Of a stretch of DNA of 64,000 bases, positions 43,048 to 51,556 are shown one piece after another (the stretch's first letter is position 1; the number at the start of each line of letters is the position of its first letter). The stretch comes from Lachnospiraceae bacterium (GTDB lineage: Bacteria > Bacillota > Clostridia > Lachnospirales > Lachnospiraceae). The DNA is taken from assembly GCA_017550425.1 (NCBI GenBank), contig JAFZPG010000014.1:21860-85859 (forward strand), read 5' to 3'. Below the pieces are notes generated by a model. It made no database searches, had not been told where the DNA came from, and saw only the letters and a list, made by a program, of their open reading frames with translations. The translations under genes were made by a program, and so were the position numbers.

Positions 43048-43665
43048 TCACGGTTCAAAAGTGATCAGATCGGCTGCGTAGGGCAGTGACTCGATCCAGT
43101 CACAGAACACATGCCATTCGGCGAGTTTGTGGTGACGGCGCGCACGATAGATGTTGATGGCCGTCTCGTAATTAAAGGTCAATGTGCGCATCTGGTTGTA
43201 TGAAGAGGGGAGCAGCTGAATAAGATCATACCAGTCCTCTTTGGATTTGGTCTCCAGATAACGCTTACGGATCTCTTCCAGTTTATCCACGATGGTCTGC
43301 ATGAAGGCGAGGGTGTCGGGAGTCATCTGATCGCAGGAAAACTGAGAGAGGTCGAACGGTGCCGAATGGATCTTATGCATGGTGCTGGTGGAATTGGCTA
43401 CCGTGGCAACCTTATAGGTGTCATATTCCTTCCACCAGTAGAGCGGTGCCGTAACGTCGACGCTGATGAAGATCATACGGAGAAATTTACGGTGATCGGT
43501 ACCGGCGCGGGCCAGACGCTTCGCCAGGTCGAGATCATTTTCCCCGAAAACAAAGCCGTCTTCGGTCGTCGTGCTGTCCATGCGTGCCCAGCTGTTCATC
43601 GGATTACGGGCGCCGCGGATCGCGTTTTCAAAATTCATTACGGATGTATTTTCTATGGTCAACAT
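43048..43665 (-). CDS. ThyX-fold protein lacking the RHR signature; function uncertain
   Basis: A 205-residue protein with a pattern recalling flavin-dependent thymidylate synthase ThyX. Residues 65-98 (MIFISVDVTAPLYWWKEYDT, then YKVATVANSTSTMHK) align without gaps to the ThyX core hVxAPhxxxRQxxRHRxxSxNExSxRY. The C-terminal block LPSSYNQMRTLTFN, NIYRARRHH and AEWH matches the ThyX LP..., N-R and W motifs. The RHR triad that holds FAD and dUMP is Thr83-Tyr84-Lys85 here, so normal ThyX activity is doubtful. The gene is divergent from folA. ATG 43665 follows AAGGAG. The family assignment is by eye. Confidence 0.5.
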   Translation of the reverse strand: MLTIENTSVMNFENAIRGARNPMNSWARMDSTTTEDGFVFGENDLDLAKRLARAGTDHRKFLRMIFISVDVTAPLYWWKEYDTYKVATVANSTSTMHKIHSAPFDLSQFSCDQMTPDTLAFMQTIVDKLEEIRKRYLETKSKEDWYDLIQLLPSSYNQMRTLTFNYETAINIYRARRHHKLAEWHVFCDWIESLPYAADLITFEP

Positions 43666-43699
43666 GGGAACTCCTTCACTGTTTCGGTTTCTGAGATTT

Positions 43700-43728
43700 A
43701 TTATATACGATGCACGGATATCTTGCAA
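43700..43728 (-). promoter_or_regulatory. Promoter of the ThyX-like gene
   Basis: On the minus strand TTGCAA (plus 43723-43728), 17-base spacer, TATAAT (plus 43700-43705). Confidence 0.82.
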
Positions 43729-43746
43729 GTATTGATCGGTTTGCAC

Positions 43747-43775
43747 TTGTTATTTTCCGCTTGTTTTGCTATAAT
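43747..43775 (+). promoter_or_regulatory. Promoter of the folA gene row
   Basis: TTGTTA at 43747-43752, 17-base spacer, perfect TATAAT at 43770-43775. Back to back with the ThyX-like promoter, 18 bases apart. Confidence 0.72.
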
Positions 43776-43835
43776 AACATGTGTACAGTAAGGCGATGGA
43801 CTTGCATAAAATCGCGGAAAGGAAGGGGAGCGTTT

Positions 43836-44342
43836 ATGAAGATCACTGTTGCTGCAGATCTAAAGAACGGGATCGGTAAAAACGGTAATCTTCTGGTCAG
43901 GATCCCGGCCGATCAACGCCGGTTTCGGGAGATCACCATGGGGAAGATCGTCGTTATGGGACGCAAGACGTTCGAATCACTTCCCGGACAGACCGGATTA
44001 TACGGTCGTAAGAATGTCGTGATCAGTTATAATCCCGAATACAAGGCAAAAAACGCCGATGTCGTGTCCTCATTTAAGGAGGCGATCGCCTATTTGAATG
44101 AGTGCCTGAATGAAGGATTTACCGGGGATGATATCTACATTATCGGCGGTGAGAGCATTTATAAACTCTTTCTTCCGTTATGTGATACCGTTTATATGAC
44201 GAAGATCATGTATGAATATGAGGCAGATACGTTTTTCCCCGAACTGAAGGAAGAAGACGGGTGGAAGATGATCTCCGAGAGCGACGAAGAGACCTATTTT
44301 GATATCGAGTATTTCTACAGGGAATACCGCAGAGAATTATAA
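43836..44342 (+). CDS. folA: Dihydrofolate reductase
   Basis: This 168-residue enzyme reduces dihydrofolate to tetrahydrofolate with NADPH. It shows the N-terminal ITVAADLKNGIGKNGNLL, the active-site acid Asp26 in PADQRRF, the NADPH-binding VVMGRKTFESLP and the IIGGESIYKLF motif. The start at 43836 follows GGAAGGGGAG. It heads a closely spaced row with a cytidylate kinase-like gene 14 bases on. A thyA gene, the usual partner, is not seen; the ThyX-like gene lies divergent instead. Confidence 0.94.
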   Translation: MKITVAADLKNGIGKNGNLLVRIPADQRRFREITMGKIVVMGRKTFESLPGQTGLYGRKNVVISYNPEYKAKNADVVSSFKEAIAYLNECLNEGFTGDDIYIIGGESIYKLFLPLCDTVYMTKIMYEYEADTFFPELKEEDGWKMISESDEETYFDIEYFYREYRREL

Positions 44343-44356
44343 AAGGAGGATACGCT

Positions 44357-45004
44357 ATGAAAAAACAACAGCATTATGTCATTACTCTGGGTCGTAAATA
44401 CGGTTCCGGCGGCGGTGAAGTCGCAAAGAAACTTTCAGAGAAACTGGGCATTCCGTATTATGACAAAGAGATCCTCCAGATGGTCGCTGACGAGAGCGGT
44501 ATCAAGGAGAGCTATTTCCATGTGGCGGATGAGCGTGCAGGAGACAAGATCCTGTATAAGGTCATTAAATCCATGTCTCCGAAGATCTCCAGCCCTTCCG
44601 TGGACGGGAACATTCTTTCCGACGACAATCTGTTCATGTTTCAGTCTCAGGTCATCCAAAAACTGGCTGAACAGGAGTCCTGTATCATCATCGGACGCTG
44701 CGCGGATGTCGTTCTGAAGGATCATCCGAGATTGTGCCGCATCTTTATCAACGCAGATAAAATTCCGCGTCTGCTGCGTTTGAAAGAGCGTTTAGGCGTC
44801 GACACGAATAAAGAGATCGAGAAGCTTATGAAGAAGACCGATAAACAGCGGTCGGATTATTATAATTACTACACAGGTAAAAAATGGGCCGATATGGACA
44901 ACTATGACATGATCTTGGACAGTGGTGTCCTCGGGATCGATACATGTGTAGATGTGATCGCGGCTTACGTCGAGATCCGCGGTTTCAAAGAAGCCGGAAA
45001 ATAA
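44357..45004 (+). CDS. Cytidylate kinase-like family protein
   Basis: A 215-residue P-loop protein of the cytidylate kinase-like family common in clostridia. The nucleotide-binding loop is GRKYGSGGGEVAKKL (12-26), followed by GIPYYDKEIL, the typical second motif, and later IIGRCADVVLKDHP. It differs from true Cmk in its loop and lacks the long CMP-binding domain, so the real substrate is unknown. It lies between folA (14 bases) and a CotH gene (18 bases). Confidence 0.85.
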   Translation: MKKQQHYVITLGRKYGSGGGEVAKKLSEKLGIPYYDKEILQMVADESGIKESYFHVADERAGDKILYKVIKSMSPKISSPSVDGNILSDDNLFMFQSQVIQKLAEQESCIIIGRCADVVLKDHPRLCRIFINADKIPRLLRLKERLGVDTNKEIEKLMKKTDKQRSDYYNYYTGKKWADMDNYDMILDSGVLGIDTCVDVIAAYVEIRGFKEAGK

Positions 45005-45022
45005 AACACAGACAGGTATGAG

Positions 45023-47650
45023 ATGAAAAAAAAGTCAACACGGTTTATGGTCCTGGTCATAAGTTTGGTCGCAGTGGTCTTGCTTGTGATCGGTACAGTC
45101 ATATTCCTGGCCGTTAAGGACGGGGTACTTCCTATCGGTAACAATAAAGAAACGAAGGAAGTTGCCGCTCAGACGGCAGATACCGCATCGGCGCCGCTGA
45201 TCGAGCCTTCGGATACGGAGGATGTTTCACCCGAAGATCCGGGTACGGATCCGGTCGATGTGTCCGAAGATGAAAGTACAGTGACTGAAACCGAAGAGTA
45301 TACAACCGAAGGCAGCGAGAATGTCTGGCCGCACGAACGAGAGGGAGTGTGGGCGGCTTTTTCGCATGCGGAAAAAGAAGCAGGACTGGATGGTTCCATG
45401 ACTGTTTTTTCGGATGTCTCCGTTTCCGGAAAGACCGCACTTCGCCTGTTTGGCGGGCAAAAGAACCGTCTGGTGTTCTACAACGATACGGCCGCACCGT
45501 GCGAGATCTATTTCTCCACTGCCGTTTCGGATGAAGATGACGATCCTGTATTTACCTTGAAAGCGGGCGAAGAAAAAGAGTTCCGTTTTTCCGTGAAGGA
45601 GAACACGACTGTATCCTATGTCCTGGCTTACTCCGGCGAGGCGGGCAATGCATGCTATATCCCGGATAATGACAGTTTGATCCGATTGAATAAAGAGTTT
45701 AAGATCGCGACCGGCTCCGCCATCCATCTGGAGGGGGCAGCCTCCGATTACGAAATTGATGAGTTGTATAAACTTCCCGAGTGCGAGATCGTTTGGAAGG
45801 GTAATGGTGTCACGGGAGAGTTTATCGCATTATATACCTTTGCGACCAAATGGAACGACGAAGAGATCGGCGGTAATTATGATTTCGGCGGCCCTGCCGA
45901 TGTGAAACTGGATAGTGTTTCGATCCTTCCGTCAAAGAATGCATTTGCCTCGAAAGAATTAAAATACGTGCAGAGTGGTAATACGTTTAAGGTATATATA
46001 CCGATCGAAGTAAATAAAAATACAACGACGAATACCCACCTGAATATTTCGGCAAACGGTAATGTCGAATTATCCGGCGAGGGATTGAACCCAGACGGCA
46101 CCGTTAACATCTTTAAACCGGTCGTTTGCAAGGTCACTGACACGGACGGACGGACGCATGGTTATCGTCTTTCGGCGACCTACGAGAGTTATAATGTACC
46201 CGTGGTCTACATTACGACAACGAACGGTAAGATGGTCTCGAGTAAAAATACGTATATTACCGGTACTTTTTCCATGGATGCCGATCATGTTTCGGGGATC
46301 GATTCGATCCCGGAGGTGACCATGCAGATCAAAGGACGCGGTCACAGTACGTGGAAGAAAGAGAAAAAGCCGTTTAATATCAAATTTGATCAGAAAGTCA
46401 GTGTTTTGGGACTGCCGTCGAACCGCGACTGGGTCATGCTGGCCAATTATTTTGATCCGACGATGTCGCGAAACTATATCTCGTTTGAACTTGCGCGTCA
46501 AATGAATTTTGATTTTACACCTTCATCGTATCCGGTACAGGTAATATACAACGGTCGCTACATCGGTCTGTATTGTATAGGTGATAAGGTCGAGATCGCG
46601 AGTGGACGTGTGGATCAGACGAAGCATTCGGCTGAAGTGGATCGGGATTATCTGATCGAGGTGCGCGGATACGAGTCCGGTTACCGGATGGGGCATTCCG
46701 CATTTACTGCCGGTTTGCTTCGCGATGTCGCCATCAAAAATCCGGAGCCAGAAGAGATCACCGCGGCTCAGTATAAATATATCTATGACTATGTTATGGC
46801 GGCCAATGATGCAGTTGTAAATCTGGATCATTATGAAGACTATATCGATATAGATTCATTGATCGATTGGTTTATCATTACAGAACTTACATACAACTGT
46901 GATGGTGCTTTTAACCGAAGCGTTTATATCGAAAAACGTGCGGGAGAGAAACTGAAATTCCAGCCGGTCTGGGATTTTGACCTTGCGCTGGGCAATGTCG
47001 GAAACCTGACGCCGGAGTACGACAGTTGGGCTTGTTCGAAAAACGGTTTTACCGATACGGAGATCACCTGGGGCACCTATCTGGTCCAGGATCCGAAGTT
47101 CATGGATCGTTTGGAGAAAAGATGGAAAGAAGTGAAAGAGAGACTTCGTACGACAGCGACAGAGTCCCTTGAGACGATGCGTCATTTGATGGAGCATGTC
47201 GGTGATTCGAATTTCTCCATGTGGGTGACTCCGGGCGAACGCCTCGGTTGGGAATGGTCCTTTGTTTCCGATTACACCGATTATAAGCAACATATGGATT
47301 ATATCGAGGTTTTCCTCGAGAAGAGATTCAATGTTTTAGATAAGGTCCTGATCGACCATGCTTCCATGCGGTATTATGAGGACGGGAAACTGCATGGCGA
47401 TCCGATCCTGACGGATTCGACCTATCCGGTCTCCAGCTTGACTCTGGAAAAAGCTACGGCTGAGTCGACCGAAGAAACAGAGGAAACGGAGGAGACGACT
47501 CCGCAGGAAACCGCTGAGGAGACCGCTTTGGAGGAAGAAACACAGCCGGCCGTTGAAACCGGTGGGAACAACGTAGAAATCGAGGTCCCCGAAACGGCGG
47601 CGCCTCAGGAAGCGGAACCGCAGACTATGGAGGAAGCCATTACCGACTGA
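45023..47650 (+). CDS. CotH-family protein, membrane-anchored, extracellular
   Basis: An 875-residue protein with one N-terminal helix (about 9-30), a Glu/Thr-rich stalk, a beta-rich domain (about 100-400) and the CotH kinase-like domain (about 420-780). The CotH hallmarks are QIKGRGHSTWKKEKKPFNIKFD, RDWVMLANYFDPTMSRNY, YIGLYCIGDKVEI and WDFDLALGN. CotH of Bacillus phosphorylates spore-coat proteins. Many clostridial members are surface proteins not tied to spores. The last 60 residues are Glu/Thr-rich and acidic. No sorting signal is seen. Confidence 0.88.
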   Translation: MKKKSTRFMVLVISLVAVVLLVIGTVIFLAVKDGVLPIGNNKETKEVAAQTADTASAPLIEPSDTEDVSPEDPGTDPVDVSEDESTVTETEEYTTEGSENVWPHEREGVWAAFSHAEKEAGLDGSMTVFSDVSVSGKTALRLFGGQKNRLVFYNDTAAPCEIYFSTAVSDEDDDPVFTLKAGEEKEFRFSVKENTTVSYVLAYSGEAGNACYIPDNDSLIRLNKEFKIATGSAIHLEGAASDYEIDELYKLPECEIVWKGNGVTGEFIALYTFATKWNDEEIGGNYDFGGPADVKLDSVSILPSKNAFASKELKYVQSGNTFKVYIPIEVNKNTTTNTHLNISANGNVELSGEGLNPDGTVNIFKPVVCKVTDTDGRTHGYRLSATYESYNVPVVYITTTNGKMVSSKNTYITGTFSMDADHVSGIDSIPEVTMQIKGRGHSTWKKEKKPFNIKFDQKVSVLGLPSNRDWVMLANYFDPTMSRNYISFELARQMNFDFTPSSYPVQVIYNGRYIGLYCIGDKVEIASGRVDQTKHSAEVDRDYLIEVRGYESGYRMGHSAFTAGLLRDVAIKNPEPEEITAAQYKYIYDYVMAANDAVVNLDHYEDYIDIDSLIDWFIITELTYNCDGAFNRSVYIEKRAGEKLKFQPVWDFDLALGNVGNLTPEYDSWACSKNGFTDTEITWGTYLVQDPKFMDRLEKRWKEVKERLRTTATESLETMRHLMEHVGDSNFSMWVTPGERLGWEWSFVSDYTDYKQHMDYIEVFLEKRFNVLDKVLIDHASMRYYEDGKLHGDPILTDSTYPVSSLTLEKATAESTEETEETEETTPQETAEETALEEETQPAVETGGNNVEIEVPETAAPQEAEPQTMEEAITD

Positions 47651-47663
47651 TTGGGAGCATATT

Positions 47664-49049
47664 ATGGGATACGAAAGAAATCAGTTCAGGAGCGGTAAGG
47701 AGAAGATGATCTTCCGAAGGAACCTGATCATTGCTCTATCGTTCATGATCATTATCGGATTGATCATCTACTTTGCGATCAAAACGCGGAATGATCACTC
47801 CGATATCACGCCGACTCTGGATGTGGATGAGGTCAATGGACCGGAACAGGATACGACGGTCTTTGACACGGATGCAAAACGAAAACAACATGTCAATGAG
47901 GTGATCGAAAAGGCGAACCGAATGATCCTGGGCTATGATTATGACGGGGCGATCAAATACATCAAATCCGATCCTGATTATAAAGAGACACTCGAATTGT
48001 TGGAACTGGTCGAACATCTGGAAATGGAACAAATGTCATTGCCATCTTTGGATAAATTGGATAAAGTGACATGCCTGGCATTTAACGCGATCATCCATGA
48101 GAGTCGTTTCGCATTTGACGGCGACGAGAATGCAAAAAAATATAATAATAACAATCTGACCGAAAAAGAGTTTCGCGCCATCCTTCAAAAACTGTATGAC
48201 TCCAATTATATTCTGGTAAACATGCATCAATTGTCCGCGTTTTCCGATAAGACACAGGAAGACGGAACGATCAAAACGACGCGAACCAAAATGAAACTAT
48301 ACATACCGGAGAATAAGACACCGATCGTATTTGTTCAACTGGATCCGAACTTTTCCAAAAGCATGAGCGGCGATGGGTTTGCCTCCGGCCTTATGCTGAA
48401 AAAAGATACATTGACAGCCCGTTATGACAATGAGGACGGAACGACCTACGGCGCATTTGACTATATTACGATCCTGAATGAGTTCATAGATGAACATCCC
48501 GATTTTTCGTACTGCAACGCGCATGGCGTTCTGGCGGTCTCGCCGCATGACGGCATTTTCGGATATGATATCTCCGATCCATCCGCAGAAGATTATGCGG
48601 ACAGTATCAAACAGATCCAAAGTATTCGCGACTATCTGACTGCTAACGGCTATGAGATCGCGAATGGTAGCTACTATAACAAGGTGATCTATGATTATTC
48701 GATCAGTGATTTCAAGGTCGATTTCCTGAACTGGCAGAAGACGGCAGGCGTGCTGCTCGGCGACAGCGATATCTATGTATGGCCGACCGGTAAGGACAGC
48801 GGATGGAAATTATATTCGGATGATAAATACCAGTATCTGAAGAGTAAAGGATATCGTTACTACTGTAGCCTGATCAATCCGCAGGAACCGTATTGGGTCC
48901 AGATCACCGACAATTACTATCGTATGGGGTGGATCGATGTGACCGGTGCCCGCTTGTATAACGATATGAAAAACAACAAGACGATCTTAAAATTCTTATT
49001 TGATGCTTCCGAGATCTACGATACGACCGGCCGGCCGTTCTCTTACTAG
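47664..49049 (+). CDS. Membrane-anchored protein, possibly divergent polysaccharide deacetylase
   Basis: A 461-residue protein with one helix near residues 20-38, a helical, TPR-like stretch (about 75-115), then a globular domain. Segments such as TCLAFNAIIHESRFAF, EKEFRAILQKLYDSNYILVNMHQL, SPHDGIFGYD and the spacing of the middle part recall the NodB deacetylase barrel (an open strand, then FRxxLxxLxxxGY). The canonical metal-binding Asp-Asp and HxxxH pattern is not evident, so activity is doubtful. It lies 13 bases after the CotH gene, suggesting a joint surface role. Confidence 0.6.
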   Translation: MGYERNQFRSGKEKMIFRRNLIIALSFMIIIGLIIYFAIKTRNDHSDITPTLDVDEVNGPEQDTTVFDTDAKRKQHVNEVIEKANRMILGYDYDGAIKYIKSDPDYKETLELLELVEHLEMEQMSLPSLDKLDKVTCLAFNAIIHESRFAFDGDENAKKYNNNNLTEKEFRAILQKLYDSNYILVNMHQLSAFSDKTQEDGTIKTTRTKMKLYIPENKTPIVFVQLDPNFSKSMSGDGFASGLMLKKDTLTARYDNEDGTTYGAFDYITILNEFIDEHPDFSYCNAHGVLAVSPHDGIFGYDISDPSAEDYADSIKQIQSIRDYLTANGYEIANGSYYNKVIYDYSISDFKVDFLNWQKTAGVLLGDSDIYVWPTGKDSGWKLYSDDKYQYLKSKGYRYYCSLINPQEPYWVQITDNYYRMGWIDVTGARLYNDMKNNKTILKFLFDASEIYDTTGRPFSY

Positions 49050-49068
49050 AAGCAGAAAGGAAATAAAA

Positions 49069-50214
49069 GTGCCGAAACCATTGATCAAATGGCCGGGCGG
49101 TAAGGCCTCCGAACTGGAACAATTCATGCATTTGATACCGCAATTCGATCGTTATATCGAGCCGTTTTTCGGCGGCGGAGCTTTGTATTTCGAGCTTACG
49201 CCGAAACGGGCGCTGATCAACGATGTCTCCGAATCCCTGATGGATTTTTACATTCTGCTCCGGGACCGCGACGAAGCTTTGTATCAGTACCTGCTTTCGT
49301 ATGATAATTCCTTTCAGAATATTCAGACGGTCGCGATGCAGCACTATGAAGACCTGTATCAGCTGTTTTTCGAGCAGCTAAACCTCGAGACCTATAAAGA
49401 GAAACTGACCGAGGCGGTACATGGTCTGGTCTATCTCATGGCAGATGATATCATCGCGGGTTTCACGAAGCGGCTGGTTCCGGATCTGGATCTGTTCTTT
49501 GATACACTTATCTATTATCTGACCGATAAGATCATTCGCCTGGCTGCGAATTATAAGAAATCACCGATGTCACAGGAGGATGTGGAGGATAACCTGATCA
49601 CCGGATTGACCAGCGGTTATTACATGTATTTCCGTAATGTGTTCAACGACCTTTTGCTAAACCGCGGGGCTCGGGAGTCGATGTCGTATCGATGTGCGAA
49701 CTTCTATTTTATCCGTGAGTATTGCTACGGCTCGATGTTCCGTTATAATGCGAAGGGAGAGTTCAATATTCCTTACGGCGGTATTTCGTATAACAAGAAG
49801 AACTTTCGGCAGAAAGTCGACTACCTGTTCTCGGAGGAGATCACATCCGTGTTTGAGAAGACTTCGGTGTATTGCCAGGATTTCGAAAGCTTTCTGGAAC
49901 GCATTGCCCCCGCGGAAAATGATTTCATGTTCCTGGACCCGCCGTACGATACCGAGTTCTCGGATTACGAGGGCAAGGCTTTCACCAAGAAGGACCATGA
50001 GCGTCTGGCGGCTGTCCTTAAGAAGACAAAAGCGCAGTTCCTCCTCGTGATCAAAAACACCGAATTCATCTATAACCTGTACAGTGAGGGCTTCAATATC
50101 CTGCGGTTCCATAACCACTACCTGTATAATGTGAAGAGCCGGAATGACAGGGAAGCGGAGCATCTGATCATCACCAATATGGATGTTTCGGGGATCGCCA
50201 TCCCAAATCCGTAA
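49069..50214 (+). CDS. DNA N6-adenine methyltransferase, Dam/D12 class
   Basis: A 381-residue DNA methyltransferase. The SAM motif PLIKWPGGK is at 4-12, with IEPFFGGGALYFEL next. The catalytic motif DPPY is at 290-293. The order (motif I-like region first, DPPY late) is that of the alpha-group D12 class containing E. coli Dam, which methylates GATC. It is longer than Dam (278), with an insert of about 100 residues in the target-recognition part. GTG 49069 follows GAAAGG and gives a standard start. No restriction gene is adjacent. The target site is inferred, not shown. Confidence 0.88.
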   Translation: MPKPLIKWPGGKASELEQFMHLIPQFDRYIEPFFGGGALYFELTPKRALINDVSESLMDFYILLRDRDEALYQYLLSYDNSFQNIQTVAMQHYEDLYQLFFEQLNLETYKEKLTEAVHGLVYLMADDIIAGFTKRLVPDLDLFFDTLIYYLTDKIIRLAANYKKSPMSQEDVEDNLITGLTSGYYMYFRNVFNDLLLNRGARESMSYRCANFYFIREYCYGSMFRYNAKGEFNIPYGGISYNKKNFRQKVDYLFSEEITSVFEKTSVYCQDFESFLERIAPAENDFMFLDPPYDTEFSDYEGKAFTKKDHERLAAVLKKTKAQFLLVIKNTEFIYNLYSEGFNILRFHNHYLYNVKSRNDREAEHLIITNMDVSGIAIPNP

Positions 50215-50221
50215 TAAGTAT

Positions 50222-50250
50222 TTGATTTTACGTTCCATATCCGCTATAAT
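50222..50250 (+). promoter_or_regulatory. Promoter of the Gls24-nusB-recN operon
   Basis: TTGATT at 50222-50227, 17-base spacer, TATAAT at 50245-50250. A leader hairpin CCGTGA/TCACGG lies near 50273-50287. The eleven genes that follow to 59785 have gaps of 26 bases or less, so this is the likely main promoter. Confidence 0.82.
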
Positions 50251-50314
50251 GTAGGCAGTATAAGTATCATTTCCCGTGAGATTCACGGAACATTAAAGAA
50301 ACGGAGGTATAACC

Positions 50315-50644
50315 ATGGATTTTAATACGATCAAAGAAGGCGCAGTGAACATCGCTAAGTCAGTCGGCAAGAAGACATCCGACACGGTTGAGTCTGTAAA
50401 AGTTAAAGGCAAGGTAGCATCCGAAGAAAAGGCGATCAAAGCAACATTGCTTGAGATCGGTCAGTTCGTTTGGGATCGCTTCGAAGAAGGCGAGATCCTT
50501 TCCGAGGATCTGATTCCCATGTGCGAGACCGTTCGCGATCATTATCATAATATTGAGACGTTCAAGAAGGACCTTGATGATAAAAAAGCCGGAAATGTTC
50601 CGGAGGAAGAGCCCGAGGTAACCGATACCGAGGACGCTGAGTAA
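50315..50644 (+). CDS. Small soluble helical protein of unknown function
   Basis: A 109-residue protein. The first 35 residues (INIAKSVGKKTSDTVESVKVKG style) resemble the amphipathic N-terminus of small clostridial proteins often placed near envelope-stress genes. A helical, negatively charged body follows, and the tail is acidic (Glu/Asp-rich). No membrane helix, signal or cysteine motif is present apart from one cysteine. It is first in the operon with a Gls24 gene 14 bases on, so a role in envelope stress is possible. GGAGG precedes the ATG. Confidence 0.75.
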   Translation: MDFNTIKEGAVNIAKSVGKKTSDTVESVKVKGKVASEEKAIKATLLEIGQFVWDRFEEGEILSEDLIPMCETVRDHYHNIETFKKDLDDKKAGNVPEEEPEVTDTEDAE

Positions 50645-50657
50645 CAGGAGGACGGAC

Positions 50658-51035
50658 ATGCCCGTTGAATTGAACAAAAGTATCTATAAGTCGCCGGAAG
50701 ACGCGAAGATCGCGGAAGTTAAGATGGCAAATGATGTCATCTCCATGATCGCAGCGATCGCGGCAGAAGAAGTAGAAGGCGTGGATTCCCTTTGGGGCAA
50801 TACAGGCCATGAACTGATCGAAAAACTGAGCAAGAAAAACCTTGCAAAGTGCATCATCCTGAACGTGAAAGACGGTAATATCCGCATCCGCGTGCGCATC
50901 GTGATCAAATACGGTTACGTGGCTCCGGAAGTATGCTCGGAAGTTCAGGAGCGTGTGAAGACGGCGATCACCAATATGACCGGCATGAATGTTCAGGCGG
51001 TCGATGTTTCCGTTTGCGGAATGGAATTATCCTAA
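50658..51035 (+). CDS. Asp23/Gls24-family envelope stress protein
   Basis: A 125-residue protein of the Asp23/Gls24 (DUF322) family, with the core [20 protein letters not shown], the [26 protein letters not shown] segment and the ending [13 protein letters not shown]. Family members respond to cell-wall stress and associate with the membrane through partners. Its place directly before nusB is widely conserved in clostridia. GGAGGACGG precedes the ATG. Confidence 0.93.
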   Translation: MPVELNKSIYKSPEDAKIAEVKMANDVISMIAAIAAEEVEGVDSLWGNTGHELIEKLSKKNLAKCIILNVKDGNIRIRVRIVIKYGYVAPEVCSEVQERVKTAITNMTGMNVQAVDVSVCGMELS

Positions 51036-51049
51036 GGAGTCCTGCTACG

Positions 51050-51553
51050 ATGAAAGCGACTATTCTAAGAACACACCTCTTTAATCTTTTGTTTCATTTG
51101 GGGTTTTATAAGAATCCCGAAGAGGTGGAGCGCCAGTTGCAGTTATATTTGCAGCCCGCGGATAAAAAGAAAGCTAAAAAGCAGGACGATGAAACTGCGG
51201 AAACGACGGACGCAAAGGTGCATTGGTGGAGGATCGACGAAGAAGAACTCCCGGATCTGACCGAAGATGAGTTTGGCATCGTCGAAAAGCGCTTTAACGA
51301 TGTTCGTTCTCATTTGGATGAGATCGATCAGATGCTGTCCGGTTATCTGGCTTCCGGTTGGAAACTGGATCGTATCAGCAAGGTCGATCTTTCGATCCTG
51401 CGTCTCGCGATCTACGAGATCCGTTTTGACGATAATATTCCCGTTAAGGTTGCGATCAACGAAGCGGTCGAGCTTGCGAAACGTTACGGCGGCGACGAAT
51501 CCTATAAGTTCGTCAACGGAGTTCTCCATAAGGCTGTCTCGGAGACGGAGTAA
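51050..51553 (+). CDS. nusB: Transcription antitermination factor NusB
   Basis: A 167-residue all-helical RNA-binding protein that acts with NusE and NusG in rRNA antitermination. The C-terminal signature is clear: [49 protein letters not shown]. The N-terminal half has an insert of about 30 charged residues (about 40-70, Lys/Asp/Glu/Thr-rich) compared with the usual 130-145 residue NusB. The start at 51050 follows AAGGAG; a longer in-frame start at 50933 would lie inside the Gls24 gene. Confidence 0.93.
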   Translation: MKATILRTHLFNLLFHLGFYKNPEEVERQLQLYLQPADKKKAKKQDDETAETTDAKVHWWRIDEEELPDLTEDEFGIVEKRFNDVRSHLDEIDQMLSGYLASGWKLDRISKVDLSILRLAIYEIRFDDNIPVKVAINEAVELAKRYGGDESYKFVNGVLHKAVSETE

Positions 51554-51556
51554 TAC

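Noticed and set aside
49069..50214. Restriction-modification or phage defence system around the adenine methyltransferase
   Set aside because: No endonuclease, helicase or toxin gene is adjacent; neighbours are a membrane-anchored deacetylase-like gene and the Gls24-nusB operon, so it looks solitary.
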